Of a stretch of 64,000 nucleotides of DNA, positions 1-9,106 are shown piece after piece (positions within the stretch are counted from its first letter, which is position 1; the number at the start of each line of letters is the position of its first letter). This stretch comes from a bacterium (lineage in GTDB: Bacteria > Krumholzibacteriota > Krumholzibacteriia > LZORAL124-64-63): the NCBI GenBank assembly GCA_016703265.1, contig JADJCK010000003.1, forward strand, positions 62,001 to 126,000. Reading direction: 5' to 3'. A model generated the notes under the pieces. It worked only from the letters and a program-made list of their open reading frames with translations, ran no database searches and was not told where the DNA came from. A program made the position numbers and the translations under genes.

Positions 1-1468
1 GGCCGGACCGGGCGCCAGCATCATCGATGTGGGGGGCGGCACCATCATCCCCGGTTTCATCGACAGCCACGCGCACCTCTACGGCCTGGGCAAGGCGCTG
101 GCCGAGGTCGACCTGCGCGACACCGCCTCGGCCGGGGAAGCTGTCGCCCGCGTGGCGCATGCCGTCGCCGCGACGCCCGGCAGCGGCTGGCTCGAGGGCC
201 GCGGCTGGGACCAGAACGACTGGCCCGTGAAGGAGTATCCGCACCGCGACATGCTGGACCGCGTGGCCGGCAAGCGGCCGGTGCTGCTGCGACGGGTCGA
301 TGGCCACGCCGCCTGGGCGAGCACCGCGGCGCTGGCGCTGGCCGGCGTTACGGCGGCCACGCCCGACCCGGCCGGCGGCTCCATCCTGCGCGACGGGCAG
401 GGCGAGCCGACGGGCGTGCTCATCGACAATGCCGTTTCCCTGGTCACGGCCGCGATCCCCGCGCCGGACCAGACCGAGGTGCGGCGCCGCCTGCGCCTGG
501 CGGCCGAACATTGCCTGCAACTGGGCGTGACGGGCGTGCACGACGCGGGCATCTCGTGGGATCGTGCGCAGGTCATGCGCGAGATGGCGGCCGACGGCTC
601 GCTCGGCGTGCGCGTGTACGGCATGTACGACGACGATCCGGCCACACTGGCCGGCGCGCTGAAGGCCGGCCCCTATACGAGCCCCGACGGCCTGCTCACG
701 CTGCGCGCCGTGAAGCTCTATGCCGACGGCGCGCTCGGCAGCCGCGGTGCGCTGCTGCTGAAGGACTACAGCGACCAGCCCGGCCACCGCGGCCTGGCCG
801 TCACCACGGCCGACCAGATGCGCGGGGTGATGCGCTCGCTGGGCGGCGCCGGCTTCCAGATCTGCACACATGCGATCGGCGACGCGGGCAACCGCCTGGT
901 GCTCGACCTCTACGAAGAGGTGCTGCGCGAGCTCAAGCCGCGCGACGCGCGCTGGCGCGTGGAGCACGCGCAGATCCTCGACCCCGCCGACATCCCGCGT
1001 TTCGGGAAGCTGGGCGTGATCGCCGCCATGCAGCCGGTGCACTGCACCTCGGACATGGACTGGGCCGACGAGCGGCTCGGTGAAGAGCGCCTGGCCGGGG
1101 CCTATGCCTGGCAGTCGCTGCTGAAGTCGGGCGCGCGCCTGTGCTACGGGACCGACTTCCCGGTCGAGAAGGTCGAGCCCCTCGAAGGTTTGTACGCCGC
1201 GCGTACACGCCAGCATCCCGACGGCACGCCCATCGGCGGCTGGCGCCCCGAGGAGGCGGTCGACGGCTGGACCGCGCTGTGGCTGTACACGGCGGGCGGG
1301 GCCTGGGCCGCGTTCCAGGACAAGGAGCTGGGCGTGATCGCGCCGGGGTTCCGGGCCGACCTGGTGGTGCTGGACGGCGATCCGGTGGCCTGCGCGCCGA
1401 AGGACCTGCTGCGGATGAAGGTCACCGCGACGTTCGTGAACGGACGCGCGGCATCAGCCTTGAAGTGA
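1..1468 (+). CDS. Amidohydrolase, YtcJ/Amidohydro_3 type (5' end outside window)
   Basis: Metal-dependent hydrolase of the amidohydrolase superfamily, of the YtcJ-like group; the substrate cannot be read from sequence. The reading frame is open to the left edge and the visible part already starts inside the conserved N-terminal region (GGGTIIPGFIDSHAHL), so roughly 50 to 60 residues are missing. The GTG at 29 is internal, not the start. Visible signatures are the metal-binding HxH in DSHAHL, a conserved His region around THAIGD, EHAQ, and a late YGTDFP segment carrying the Asp expected in these enzymes. The C-terminal GFRADLVVLDGDP segment is the usual closing beta-sandwich of cytosolic amidohydrolases. 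It ends in TGA and converges on the hydrolase gene at 1491. Family assignment is firm; the reaction is unknown. Confidence 0.9.
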   Translation, partial: AGPGASIIDVGGGTIIPGFIDSHAHLYGLGKALAEVDLRDTASAGEAVARVAHAVAATPGSGWLEGRGWDQNDWPVKEYPHRDMLDRVAGKRPVLLRRVDGHAAWASTAALALAGVTAATPDPAGGSILRDGQGEPTGVLIDNAVSLVTAAIPAPDQTEVRRRLRLAAEHCLQLGVTGVHDAGISWDRAQVMREMAADGSLGVRVYGMYDDDPATLAGALKAGPYTSPDGLLTLRAVKLYADGALGSRGALLLKDYSDQPGHRGLAVTTADQMRGVMRSLGGAGFQICTHAIGDAGNRLVLDLYEEVLRELKPRDARWRVEHAQILDPADIPRFGKLGVIAAMQPVHCTSDMDWADERLGEERLAGAYAWQSLLKSGARLCYGTDFPVEKVEPLEGLYAARTRQHPDGTPIGGWRPEEAVDGWTALWLYTAGGAWAAFQDKELGVIAPGFRADLVVLDGDPVACAPKDLLRMKVTATFVNGRAASALK

Positions 1469-1490
1469 CCTCGGCCGCCTTCGCCGCGGG

Positions 1491-2468
1491 CTACCTCTGC
1501 AGGGCCTCCTGCCCGAGGACCCGGCGGAAGAAGGCAGTGGCGTGGCGCTGCAGCTTCCTGCGGTCGTGGGCAACGCCTTCGACGAGCAGGAACTCGGCGC
1601 TGCTGCCGGCTTCGCGGTAGACATCGCGCACGCGGTCCCAGCGCGCGAGCGGGTCGGGGCCGAAGAGCCGGTCGACAACGGCCGCGTGTTCCCGGTCCCA
1701 GCCGTCGCCGAAGTCCAGCGAATCGTTGTCGTCGAGGCTGCCCATGTAGATGAGTTGGGGCACGGCGTTGAAGGCCTCGGAAGCGAACGGCGTGCCCGTC
1801 AATGCGGTGAGGTCGGCCACGCCCGCGGGATAGGCGAGGGTCTCCCCCGCGTGGCTGGCCACCGGCAGGATGGGGAAGCCGCCCGGTGAACCGATGGTCG
1901 CCGCCTTGACGCGGTCCGGATGCAGGGCGGTGAACCGGTTCGCAAACATCCCGCTGGCGGAGAAGCCCTGGATCAACACACGCGTGTCCGTTGCAATGCC
2001 GTCGTGCCCGAGCAGTTCGCGGGTGCGGTCGATCATCGCGATGAGCTGCAGGTCGATGCGCTGCAGGTCGGTCCGGCGGGTCGTCAGCGCGTCGCGATCA
2101 AGGGCGTGGGTGTAGATGATCCAGTCCTCGCCGGGACGCACGAAGGCCGGCACCAGCAGGACGACACCCAGTTCATCGGCCACGCGTCGGCGCTCGAGAC
2201 CCGTCCACCAGGCGTCCTTGCGGTGGACCTCCGGATCGTCGGAGCTGGTGCCCGAGTTGTTGGGCTGCACGAGAACGGTCACGACGTGCCCGTCCCGGGC
2301 AAGGCGCCGGGCCTTCGGCGAGACGTAATAGTAGCCGTCGGCGTGCCAGCCGAGCGTCGGGTCCGCGCGCAGGCGCTCGACCCGGAGAGCATAGGGCCCG
2401 ACCAGGGCGGCGGCGGCGAGCGCCGCAACGGCCAGGAAACCCGCCAGGAGACGAATGGCGATGCGCAT
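1491..2468 (-). CDS. Secreted or membrane-anchored alpha/beta hydrolase
   Basis: Predicted 325-residue alpha/beta-fold hydrolase. The start is the ATG at 2468, preceded at good spacing by AAAGGAGGACC, although the frame stays open far upstream. The N-terminus (MRIAIRLLAGFLAVAALAAAALVGP) is a signal peptide or membrane anchor, so the enzyme works outside the cytoplasm. The nucleophile elbow is G-F-S-A-S-G around residue 170, an Asp-rich segment SLDDNDS follows the core, and the closing VEGVAHD supplies a candidate catalytic His. The layout resembles esterase/PHB-depolymerase-like hydrolases. It is divergent from the glucan lipoprotein gene, with about 210 bp between them. Substrate unknown. 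Confidence 0.75.
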   Translation of the reverse strand: MRIAIRLLAGFLAVAALAAAALVGPYALRVERLRADPTLGWHADGYYYVSPKARRLARDGHVVTVLVQPNNSGTSSDDPEVHRKDAWWTGLERRRVADELGVVLLVPAFVRPGEDWIIYTHALDRDALTTRRTDLQRIDLQLIAMIDRTRELLGHDGIATDTRVLIQGFSASGMFANRFTALHPDRVKAATIGSPGGFPILPVASHAGETLAYPAGVADLTALTGTPFASEAFNAVPQLIYMGSLDDNDSLDFGDGWDREHAAVVDRLFGPDPLARWDRVRDVYREAGSSAEFLLVEGVAHDRRKLQRHATAFFRRVLGQEALQR

Positions 2469-2571
2469 GGTCCTCCTTTGGGCCAGAAGACGCAGGCGGC
2501 GGCCTTGGGTTCCCGGGCATCCAGGGGCGCCGACCCGATTTTTCCCGCCGCGAGTTTCCCGGACTCGGCTC

Positions 2572-2600
2572 TTGACACCCCCGCCAACCGCCCCCATACT
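2572..2600 (+). promoter_or_regulatory. Sigma-70-type promoter of the first glucan module
   Basis: TTGACA (2572-2577) is a perfect -35 hexamer. CATACT (2595-2600) follows after a 17-nt spacer and matches the -10 consensus at four of six positions. It lies about 80 nt upstream of the lipoprotein start at 2679, and its downstream edge touches the inverted-repeat operator. Confidence 0.65.
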
Positions 2601-2638
2601 TTGATCGGTTGCCGTACAAAGCCGTTCGCCGAACAAAG
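2599..2638. promoter_or_regulatory. Operator: 23-bp inverted repeat plus an extra half-site
   Basis: CTTTGATCGG (2599-2608), a 3-nt spacer, then CCGTACAAAG (2612-2621) form an imperfect inverted repeat. A further half-site CCGAACAAAG lies at 2629-2638, 17 nt downstream of the previous half-site. The same 10-3-10 arrangement occurs at 23620-23642 in the second glucan module. It overlaps the end of the -10 element and the likely transcription start, where a bound repressor would block initiation. The ROK protein encoded at 4095 is the obvious candidate binder (inference). Confidence 0.65.
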
Positions 2639-2678
2639 TCGGCGCGCGCCGCGCACCTGCCCTCGCGGAGGTTCCCCC

Positions 2679-4049
2679 GTGAACACGACTCGGTTCTTTG
2701 CGCTGTTCCTGCTCGTGGCCCTCACCGCACTGGCCGGCTGCGGCAGTCGCGACGTCGCGGGGCTGGACGTGGCCCGCGCCCGCATCGAACCGCTGGTCTT
2801 CGATGAGGACTACGGTGACGACGTCTACTTCCAGGCGTTCTCCGGCACATACCTGGCCGCGACGAGCCTGGATTCGCTGTACGCGCACGACAGCCTGAAG
2901 TCGCTGAAGGTCGTGGTGCCCGGACAGAACTCGGTGCTCGGCGGCTATGCCGGCGGCGTGCTGACCACGGTCAACGCGCGCGACTTCGCCGACTTCAACG
3001 CGCTGACGTTCTATGCGCGCTCGAGCGTGGTCTCGACGCTGAACGAGGTCGGCTTCGGCAACGACAACACCGGCACCTCGGTGTACTCGGCGGGGCGCGC
3101 GAACATCGCGCTGAATCCCAGCTGGACGTTCGTGGTGGTGCCCATCCCCTCGCCGCGCAAGATCGTGGCCGAGCGCGGCATGTTCACGTTCGCCGAGGGC
3201 TTCGAGGTCCAGAATCCCACCGGCCATACGCTGTGGTTCGACGACATCCAGTATGCGAACCTGCTGAACGTGGAGCGCATCCGCGCGAACATGCCCTCGG
3301 TGAACAAGCAGTACCTGATCGGTTCCACGGCGACGATCGAGGGCACGACGACGACGTTCAGCATCGACGGCGCCAACGTCATCGTGAACCACATGCCCGG
3401 CTATTTCGACTTCTTCTCGTCCAACCCGACCGTTGCGCGGGTCGAGGGGAACCGCATCCGCGTCGTCGGCGCCGGCATCGACACGATCACCGCCAAGCTC
3501 GATACGCTTGATGTGCAGGGCCGCGTCATCATCACCAGCTTCACGGCGCCCACGGCCGCCGCGCCCGTGCCGACGGTGCCGGCGGGCGACGTGATCGCGC
3601 TGTACAGCGATTCGTACGTCAACCGGCCGGTCACGAGCTTCAACCCGCACTGGGGCGGCTCGACGACCCAGAACGAGACCTACCTGATCGGCGGCAACGC
3701 CAACATCATGTACACGGCGCTCAACTTCGTGGGCATCGACTTCGCCACGCAGAAGATCGACATCACGGGGATGACGCACCTGCACCTGGACGTCTACGCG
3801 CCGGTGGGCACGATCTTCAAGGTGAAGCTGGTGGCCATGGGCCCGACCGGGACGGTCGCCCTCCAGCAGCCCGAACTGACGTTCGATGCGGCCTCCGTGC
3901 CCTCGTTCACGTCGGGCGGCTGGTCGTCGCTGGAGATCCCGATGGCCAACTTCGGGTTCACCGTGCCGGTGGACAACATCGGCCAGCTCGTGCTGAGCCC
4001 GAGCGACGCGCCGCTGGTGCTGGTGGACAATATCTACTGGCACCGCTAG
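2679..4049 (+). CDS. Surface lipoprotein with Big_2-like and carbohydrate-binding-like domains
   Basis: Predicted 456-residue lipoprotein with a GTG start at 2679 after a GCGGAGG ribosome-binding site. The N-terminus MNTTRFFALFLLVALTALAGCG is a lipoprotein signal with lipobox LAGC. The first half has beta-rich segments ending in WFDDIQYANL, typical of beta-sandwich carbohydrate-binding modules. Around residues 240-290 the pattern SNPTVARVEGNRIRVVGAG matches bacterial Ig-like Big_2 domains. The C-terminal part repeats the beta-sandwich look and ends in LVDNIYWHR, a common ending of CBM-like domains linked to GH16 enzymes. No catalytic motif is visible. Followed by the ROK regulator and a GH16 enzyme, it probably binds glucan at the cell surface. 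Exact domain families need a profile search. Confidence 0.7.
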   Translation: MNTTRFFALFLLVALTALAGCGSRDVAGLDVARARIEPLVFDEDYGDDVYFQAFSGTYLAATSLDSLYAHDSLKSLKVVVPGQNSVLGGYAGGVLTTVNARDFADFNALTFYARSSVVSTLNEVGFGNDNTGTSVYSAGRANIALNPSWTFVVVPIPSPRKIVAERGMFTFAEGFEVQNPTGHTLWFDDIQYANLLNVERIRANMPSVNKQYLIGSTATIEGTTTTFSIDGANVIVNHMPGYFDFFSSNPTVARVEGNRIRVVGAGIDTITAKLDTLDVQGRVIITSFTAPTAAAPVPTVPAGDVIALYSDSYVNRPVTSFNPHWGGSTTQNETYLIGGNANIMYTALNFVGIDFATQKIDITGMTHLHLDVYAPVGTIFKVKLVAMGPTGTVALQQPELTFDAASVPSFTSGGWSSLEIPMANFGFTVPVDNIGQLVLSPSDAPLVLVDNIYWHR

Positions 4050-4056
4050 GCTCCCT

Positions 4057-4076
4057 GTCCCCCCGGACCGGGGGAC
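4057..4076 (+). terminator. GC-rich hairpin between lipoprotein and ROK genes
   Basis: GTCCCCC (4057-4063) and GGGGGAC (4070-4076) form a perfect 7-bp stem with a 6-nt loop, just after the lipoprotein stop codon. There is no T-run, so it may be a weak terminator, a 3' stabiliser or an attenuator that lowers expression of the regulator relative to the lipoprotein. Confidence 0.4.
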
Positions 4077-4094
4077 CAACCAGGAAGCGGCCGG

Positions 4095-5366
4095 ATGTAC
4101 AATGAAAACCTCAGCTGGAAGGGCCTGCGGCGCACGGACCCGGACCGTCCGCGTCCGTTGGCCGATGCGGTGCTGCGCCTGATCTGGCAGAAGAAGCGCA
4201 TCTCGCGCGCCGAGATCGCCGGCGTGGGCGGGCTCTCGCGCTCCACCGTCTCGGAGATCGTCAACGAGATCCTGCCCATGGGCATCGTCACCGAGGTGGG
4301 TGAAGGCCCCTCGCGCGGCGGCCGCCGTCCCATCGTGCTCGAATTCCAGGACGATGCCTGCGTGATCCTCGGCGTCGAGATGGGCGCCACCCATGTGGTG
4401 GTCGCCCTGACCGACCTGCGGGGCCGCGTGCTCACCTGGGAATCCCGCGACCACGCCGTGCGCACCGACCCGGCCGGCACGCGGAAGCTGATCACCGAGC
4501 TGTGCCGCGTCTGCCTGGCCTCGCCGGCCGCGGGTGGGCGCCCGCTGGTCGGCATCGGCGTGGCGGCGCCGTGCCCCGTGGACCCGTCGCACCCCGATCG
4601 CCTGTCGACGCTCGTCATGCCCGACTGGAACGGCGTGCTCGGCCTGAACGACCTGGCCCGCCGGTACGACGTGCCGCTGATGGTCGACAACGACGCCAAC
4701 CTGGGCGCGCTGGCCGAGCACTGGTGGGGCGCCGGTCGCGGCGTGGACGACCTGGCCTACATCAAGGTGGCCATGGGCATCGGCTCGGGCCACGTCATCG
4801 GCGGCGAGATCTACCGCGGCGCCACCGGCGTGGCGGGCGAGATCGGCCACCTGTCCATCGATCCCCAGGGCAAGCCCTGCATCTGCGGCCTGCGTGGCTG
4901 CCTGGTCACGCTGATCGGCGCGCCGGCCCTGGTGGCCCGCGCCGCCGAGCTGGCGCCTTCGTTCCCGGAGAGCCCGCTGGCCGGACGCACCATCACCATC
5001 ATCGATCTCGAGGACGCAGCCATGAAAGGCGACCCGCTGGCCCTGCAGGTGACCCAGGAAGCGGCGGCCCACCTGGGCCGCGCCGTGGCCGGCCTGCTGA
5101 ACATCATGAACCCTTCGCTGGTCATTGTCGGCGGCGTGCTGGCACGCCTGGGCGACCTGCTGCTCGACCCGCTGCGCGAGACGGTCAAGAGCCGAACGCT
5201 GGTCAGCTCGGTGGCCGCGGCCGAGATCCGCAGCGGCGACCTGGGCGACCTGGGCATTGCGGTCGGCGCCTCGACGCTGGTGCTGAAGGCGGCGCTGGCC
5301 GACTCGCGCCTGTTCCCCCGCGTGCCGGGCGGTTTTGCGCCTGCGCACGATGCGGTGGTATCATGA
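4095..5366 (+). CDS. ROK-family transcriptional regulator
   Basis: 423-residue protein. Residues about 20-85 form a winged helix-turn-helix (RAEIAGVGGLSRSTVSEIVNEIL). The rest is a ROK sugar-kinase-like domain: DNDANLGAL carries the conserved Asp, GEIGHLSID the ROK signature, and CICGLRGC the Cys-rich zinc-binding motif. The usual Glu after the last Cys of that motif is Leu here. The length and N-terminal HTH indicate a repressor of the XylR/NagC type rather than a glucokinase. The ATG start is at 4095. Its stop overlaps the next gene's start (ATGA, 5363-5366), so it is translationally coupled to the GH16 lipoprotein. It probably binds the inverted repeats at 2599 and 23620 and releases them on binding a glucan-derived sugar (inference). 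Confidence 0.88.
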   Translation: MYNENLSWKGLRRTDPDRPRPLADAVLRLIWQKKRISRAEIAGVGGLSRSTVSEIVNEILPMGIVTEVGEGPSRGGRRPIVLEFQDDACVILGVEMGATHVVVALTDLRGRVLTWESRDHAVRTDPAGTRKLITELCRVCLASPAAGGRPLVGIGVAAPCPVDPSHPDRLSTLVMPDWNGVLGLNDLARRYDVPLMVDNDANLGALAEHWWGAGRGVDDLAYIKVAMGIGSGHVIGGEIYRGATGVAGEIGHLSIDPQGKPCICGLRGCLVTLIGAPALVARAAELAPSFPESPLAGRTITIIDLEDAAMKGDPLALQVTQEAAAHLGRAVAGLLNIMNPSLVIVGGVLARLGDLLLDPLRETVKSRTLVSSVAAAEIRSGDLGDLGIAVGASTLVLKAALADSRLFPRVPGGFAPAHDAVVS

Positions 5367-6175
5367 GCCGCACACATGGATTGATCGTCGCGACGCTGGT
5401 CGCGCTGGCCGCCGCCCCCGGCTGTGGAGAGGAAACGGAGCCGCCCGTGTACGGACTCATCTGGCAGGACGAATTCGACGGACCGGCGGGCCAGCTGCCC
5501 GACGCCAACAAGTGGCGTTTCGACCTCGGCACCGACTGGGGCAACCTCCAGCTCGAGTACGACACGAACCGCGCCGAGAACTGCAGCCTCGACGGCCTGG
5601 GCAACCTGGCCATCACGGCGCGCGAAGAGGAATACCAGAACCAGCCGTACACCTCGGCGCGCATCAAGACGAAGGGCCTGTTCGAACAGGCGCGCGGCCG
5701 CTTCGAGGCGCGGATCAAGCTGCCCATCGGGCAGGGCATCTGGCCGGCGTTCTGGCTCCTGGGCAACGACATCGACCAGGTGGGCTGGCCGCAGTGCGGC
5801 GAGATCGACGTGATGGAATACCGCGGCCAGAACCCGCGCACGCTGGTCGGCTCCATCCACGGGCCGGGCTACTCCGGCAACGGCGCCATCACGCAGACCC
5901 ACACGCTGGCGCAGGGCGGCTTCAACCTGGGCTTCCACGTGTTCGCCATCGACTGGGACGAGACGTCGATCACCTGGAGCGTCGACGGCTACGTCTACCA
6001 CCGCGCCACCCCGGCCGACCTGCCGGGCGGCACGGCGTGGGTGTTCAACCACCCGCACTTCATCATCCTGAACGTGGCTGTGGGTGGGCGCTGGGTCGGT
6101 TCGCCGGACGCCTCCACGGTGTTTCCGCAGGTGATGCTGGTGGATTATGTGCGGGTTTACGGGGAGATGCCGTAG
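5363..6175 (+). CDS. GH16 endo-beta-glucanase lipoprotein (laminarinase-like)
   Basis: 270-residue GH16 enzyme. The start ATG overlaps the ROK stop codon. The N-terminus ends in LAAAPGCGEE, a lipobox with Cys around residue 21, so it should sit on an outer membrane leaflet. The catalytic motif is G-E-I-D-V-M-E, with the nucleophile Glu147 and acid/base Glu152 in the E-x-D-x-x-E form (beta-bulge type) common in laminarinases. Supporting segments are IWPAFWLLG before the catalytic strand and LNVAVGGRWVG near the end. The domain fills almost the whole protein and there is no accessory module. Position beside a ROK regulator and a carbohydrate-binding lipoprotein supports a role in cutting extracellular beta-1,3- or mixed-linkage glucan. 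Confidence 0.92.
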   Translation: MSRTHGLIVATLVALAAAPGCGEETEPPVYGLIWQDEFDGPAGQLPDANKWRFDLGTDWGNLQLEYDTNRAENCSLDGLGNLAITAREEEYQNQPYTSARIKTKGLFEQARGRFEARIKLPIGQGIWPAFWLLGNDIDQVGWPQCGEIDVMEYRGQNPRTLVGSIHGPGYSGNGAITQTHTLAQGGFNLGFHVFAIDWDETSITWSVDGYVYHRATPADLPGGTAWVFNHPHFIILNVAVGGRWVGSPDASTVFPQVMLVDYVRVYGEMP

Positions 6176-6319
6176 GCGCGGTGTTGGCCTGTTGGTCATT
6201 GTTGTTTTGTCATGATTCGCGCTTCGATGTGCAGACTATCGTACCATTCCGCAGGTGCAGCGGCGCCGCCCACCCTGAAAAGGCAGGCGGCGCGCCGATC
6301 CATCGGCAGGAGCCTGGGC

Positions 6320-8665
6320 CTAGCGGACCAGGCTCAGCTTCGTGACTCCGCCACGCGGCTGTCCATCGACATGGAGCCGCGCAAAGTACGATCCGCTCGG
6401 AACCGCACGCCCCAGGCGGTCCGTGCCCAGCCAGGCCTCCTCGTGTCGGCCCGCCTCACAGGCACGGCCGCCGAGCACGGCGACCAGCTCGCCTCGCACC
6501 GAGTAGATCCGCAGTTCGGCGAAGCCGGCTTTCGACAGGTCGAACGCGATCGTCGTCCGCGGATTGAAGGGATTCGGCGCCGCCCGGACTGCGTAGGTGG
6601 CGCCATCGGTCCTGTCGACCCCGGAAGTGAGGTCCGGCGTGCGGACGATGAGTTGCACCGCCCGCGCACCAAGCATCAGGGCGTACTCCGTCGTCTTGCG
6701 CATGGACATGACCACGACCCGGTTCTCGCTCGGCAGGTAGAGCTGGAAATCGGTTCCGGCCGGCCATGCAGAGGGATCCCAGGTCAGCATCGCCGCGCCG
6801 GGATTCGGGGATGTCACGACGACCGGCCAGGAGACAGTTCCCTCGTCGAGGCCGGCCAGGTCGCGCGAGATCGCGCTGCCGCCCTGCAGGCGCCAGTCCG
6901 GACGGTGGAACATCAGGCGCGGCCCGCCTGCAGGCGATTGCGGCGGCAAGGGACGGTCGTATACGGCATCGAAGCCGGAAGTCGCGCCTGCCTGCCGACC
7001 GAACGTGATGGTGCGCTCTGCACCGGCCGAATCCCGCAGCGAGAGATCGGCGCGCCAGGATCCGTCGCCGGGGTCCGGCACGTTCTTGCGCGCGGTAAGC
7101 CGCTTCGGCATCTCCACGAAATTGCCGTAGTAGAACTCCAGCGAGAGTCCGTCCTGCAGCGCATGGATCCAGTAGCCGTGCCAGGGCTGCAGAGCGAGAG
7201 CGTCGGCGTAGGCGCCGGTGGCCGGATCGAACGACTGGACGTCCAGTGACACCAGGCCCATCTGGGCGGCAGTCAGCCACTCGTACGTCGCCCCGTCCTG
7301 CTTGACGCGAAGGCTCTCGAACGGCCCGGGGAACCAGATGGCGTTGCCGACCAGGTTCCATCCGTTGGCCAGCGGCACGATGACGCCGTCAATGTCGCGC
7401 TCGCCGGTCATAGTCCAGTTGAAGTCCGTGTCGCTGGCCAGCCAGTAGCCCGTCCCGGGAACGACTTCGGCGCCGGCGGCGAGGTTCCGGTAGCCGCTGG
7501 TGCGGGAGTAGTCGTACGCATAGGCGTATCCCGGTGCCGGGTCGAGGATCACGCTCCCCACCGTGGCGTCGGCCGTGGGCGTCAGCGGCAGGCCGATCAT
7601 CGACCAGCCGGCCGGGATGGCGCGACTGGCCGGGCTCAACGCCGGAGGGGCGGGCGCCGCGCCGACCAGCAGCGCGAAGCGGTACGTGTTGGGCAGCCCG
7701 TCATTGCTGAACACGTAGGTCAGGTCGGGGAAGAGGTTGTGGTACTGGCCCGTCTGGAGGTCCTTCAGGTGGAGCTTGATGCCGCTGGCGGCATTGAAGT
7801 TCGGCGCGAACGTCAATGTCACCTCTCCATCCAGGTCCGTCTCCACCAGCAGGGGCCAGGTGTCGTTGCTGTAGATCACGTCGTAGGACGCCCGGTAGTC
7901 CCTGCCGAAGCGGGGCCCGAGGGGCCAGTCGGCGTGCTCGAAGCTCGCCGAAACATAGTTGCCGGGCGGCGGCGTGGGCTTCGGGATGTCGATGCCGGCG
8001 TCGTAGCCATTGGTTGCCGCGCCCGTCGTCGCGGCGGTTATCGCGTAGTCCTGGGCGCCCGTCGCCGAGGCCGTCACCGCGACGGACATGTCGACCGGGA
8101 TGCCCCCGGTTTCGCCGCAATCGCCCGACACGTCCGGACAATTGCCGTTCATGACCGCGACCGGCACGCCGACATCACAACTGGCGACCTGGCCCCGGCG
8201 CAGCACGCCGTCCCCGGTCACGATCGGCAGGTCGCCGGTCATCGACGGGGCGGTGGCCTGGCTGATGCGGAACTCCAGTGCGCCGTCACCCTGGAGCATG
8301 ACCTGCAACGTGGCCAGGACGATGGCCCCACCGACCTGGGGATAGTTCGACGCCGCGCCGACGGCGAAACCATTGGCCGAACCGTCCACGTCCAGCGCAT
8401 TGGGCCCCAGGTTCGTGGACAGGATGAAGTACGGCACGCCGGTCGGCGTGAGCGTGCATTCGAAGCCGTTGGTCGGCCCGGCAGGGTTCATGAGCAGCAG
8501 GTAGACGTTGGTCGGCACGAACATGCCCACGGGGGCGCAATTGGCGTTGCCGGTGTCATCGAAGTAGAGTCCGAAACTGTCGGTCTTGTAGTCGAGCCCG
8601 CCCATCGCGGTCAGCGGCGTCATGGCCAGAATGAGGCCGAGAACCAGGAATCTTGCGCATCTCAT
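6320..8665 (-). CDS. Large secreted protein with PNPFNP/FlgD-like C-terminal domain
   Basis: 781-residue secreted protein of unknown function. The start ATG at 8665 follows GAGGAG at 7-nt spacing, and the first 22 residues are a signal peptide. Residues about 25-190 form a domain (SFGLYFDDTG, GFECTLTPTG, NALDVDGSANGF) that recurs in the neighbouring 9107 protein. The middle has Trp/Gly-rich segments (IPAGWSMIGLPL, NGWNLVGNAIW, PWHGYWIHA) like those seen in surface proteins of FCB-type bacteria. The last 90 residues start at APNPFNPRTT and form the FlgD-like Ig fold that serves as an export or sorting domain in such lineages. It is divergent from the 9107 gene. No catalytic motif seen. Confidence 0.75.
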   Translation of the reverse strand: MRCARFLVLGLILAMTPLTAMGGLDYKTDSFGLYFDDTGNANCAPVGMFVPTNVYLLLMNPAGPTNGFECTLTPTGVPYFILSTNLGPNALDVDGSANGFAVGAASNYPQVGGAIVLATLQVMLQGDGALEFRISQATAPSMTGDLPIVTGDGVLRRGQVASCDVGVPVAVMNGNCPDVSGDCGETGGIPVDMSVAVTASATGAQDYAITAATTGAATNGYDAGIDIPKPTPPPGNYVSASFEHADWPLGPRFGRDYRASYDVIYSNDTWPLLVETDLDGEVTLTFAPNFNAASGIKLHLKDLQTGQYHNLFPDLTYVFSNDGLPNTYRFALLVGAAPAPPALSPASRAIPAGWSMIGLPLTPTADATVGSVILDPAPGYAYAYDYSRTSGYRNLAAGAEVVPGTGYWLASDTDFNWTMTGERDIDGVIVPLANGWNLVGNAIWFPGPFESLRVKQDGATYEWLTAAQMGLVSLDVQSFDPATGAYADALALQPWHGYWIHALQDGLSLEFYYGNFVEMPKRLTARKNVPDPGDGSWRADLSLRDSAGAERTITFGRQAGATSGFDAVYDRPLPPQSPAGGPRLMFHRPDWRLQGGSAISRDLAGLDEGTVSWPVVVTSPNPGAAMLTWDPSAWPAGTDFQLYLPSENRVVVMSMRKTTEYALMLGARAVQLIVRTPDLTSGVDRTDGATYAVRAAPNPFNPRTTIAFDLSKAGFAELRIYSVRGELVAVLGGRACEAGRHEEAWLGTDRLGRAVPSGSYFARLHVDGQPRGGVTKLSLVR

Positions 8666-9106
8666 ACTGATACTCCTCGTGCTGCGAAATTCGTGATCGC
8701 CGGAAGCCGGTGCGGATGCCCGCCCACGGGCATGGCCCCGGGTCGCCGTCGCCACATTGTGCCGTTGCCTGGGTGGATCATGTTCGACGGCCATCACCTC
8801 CTCGTCGGCGTCGGGGTGCGCCATGTCTGAGATCCATGAGGCGGGAGAAGCTCCCGCAATGATGCCGCGATTCAAGCATCGGCAACGCCGTGCGTCAATG
8901 CTCGTGCGCGCACGGAATGCTGCGCATTCAGGACGATTGCGCTCGGCATATATCCGCCGGCCGCCATGCCCGCTGCCCACGGCCGGCTCGCCCCGCGATG
9001 TTGAAGTGTGGTATGCTCAGGCAATCGCCGGCCAATGGCCCGGCCGCGCGGCGGCATCGCCGCGTCGGGGCCGGACCCGGGGGCCGCATCCAGCAAGGGA
9101 GACATC
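8666..9106. other. Gene-free divergent intergenic region
   Basis: 441 bp between the divergent start codons of the two related secreted-protein genes. It should hold promoters for both. I see ribosome-binding sites at each end (GAGGAG for the left gene, AAGGGAG for the right gene) but no promoter pair with convincing spacing, no strong hairpin and no credible reading frame. Confidence 0.5.

Noticed and set aside
1491..5348. Very long minus-strand open frame (1285 codons) across the lipoprotein and ROK genes
   Set aside because: Only the last 325 codons form a real protein, with its own start, ribosome-binding site and signal peptide. The rest lies antisense to clear genes and reads as low-complexity Arg/Ala/Gly, typical of high G+C.
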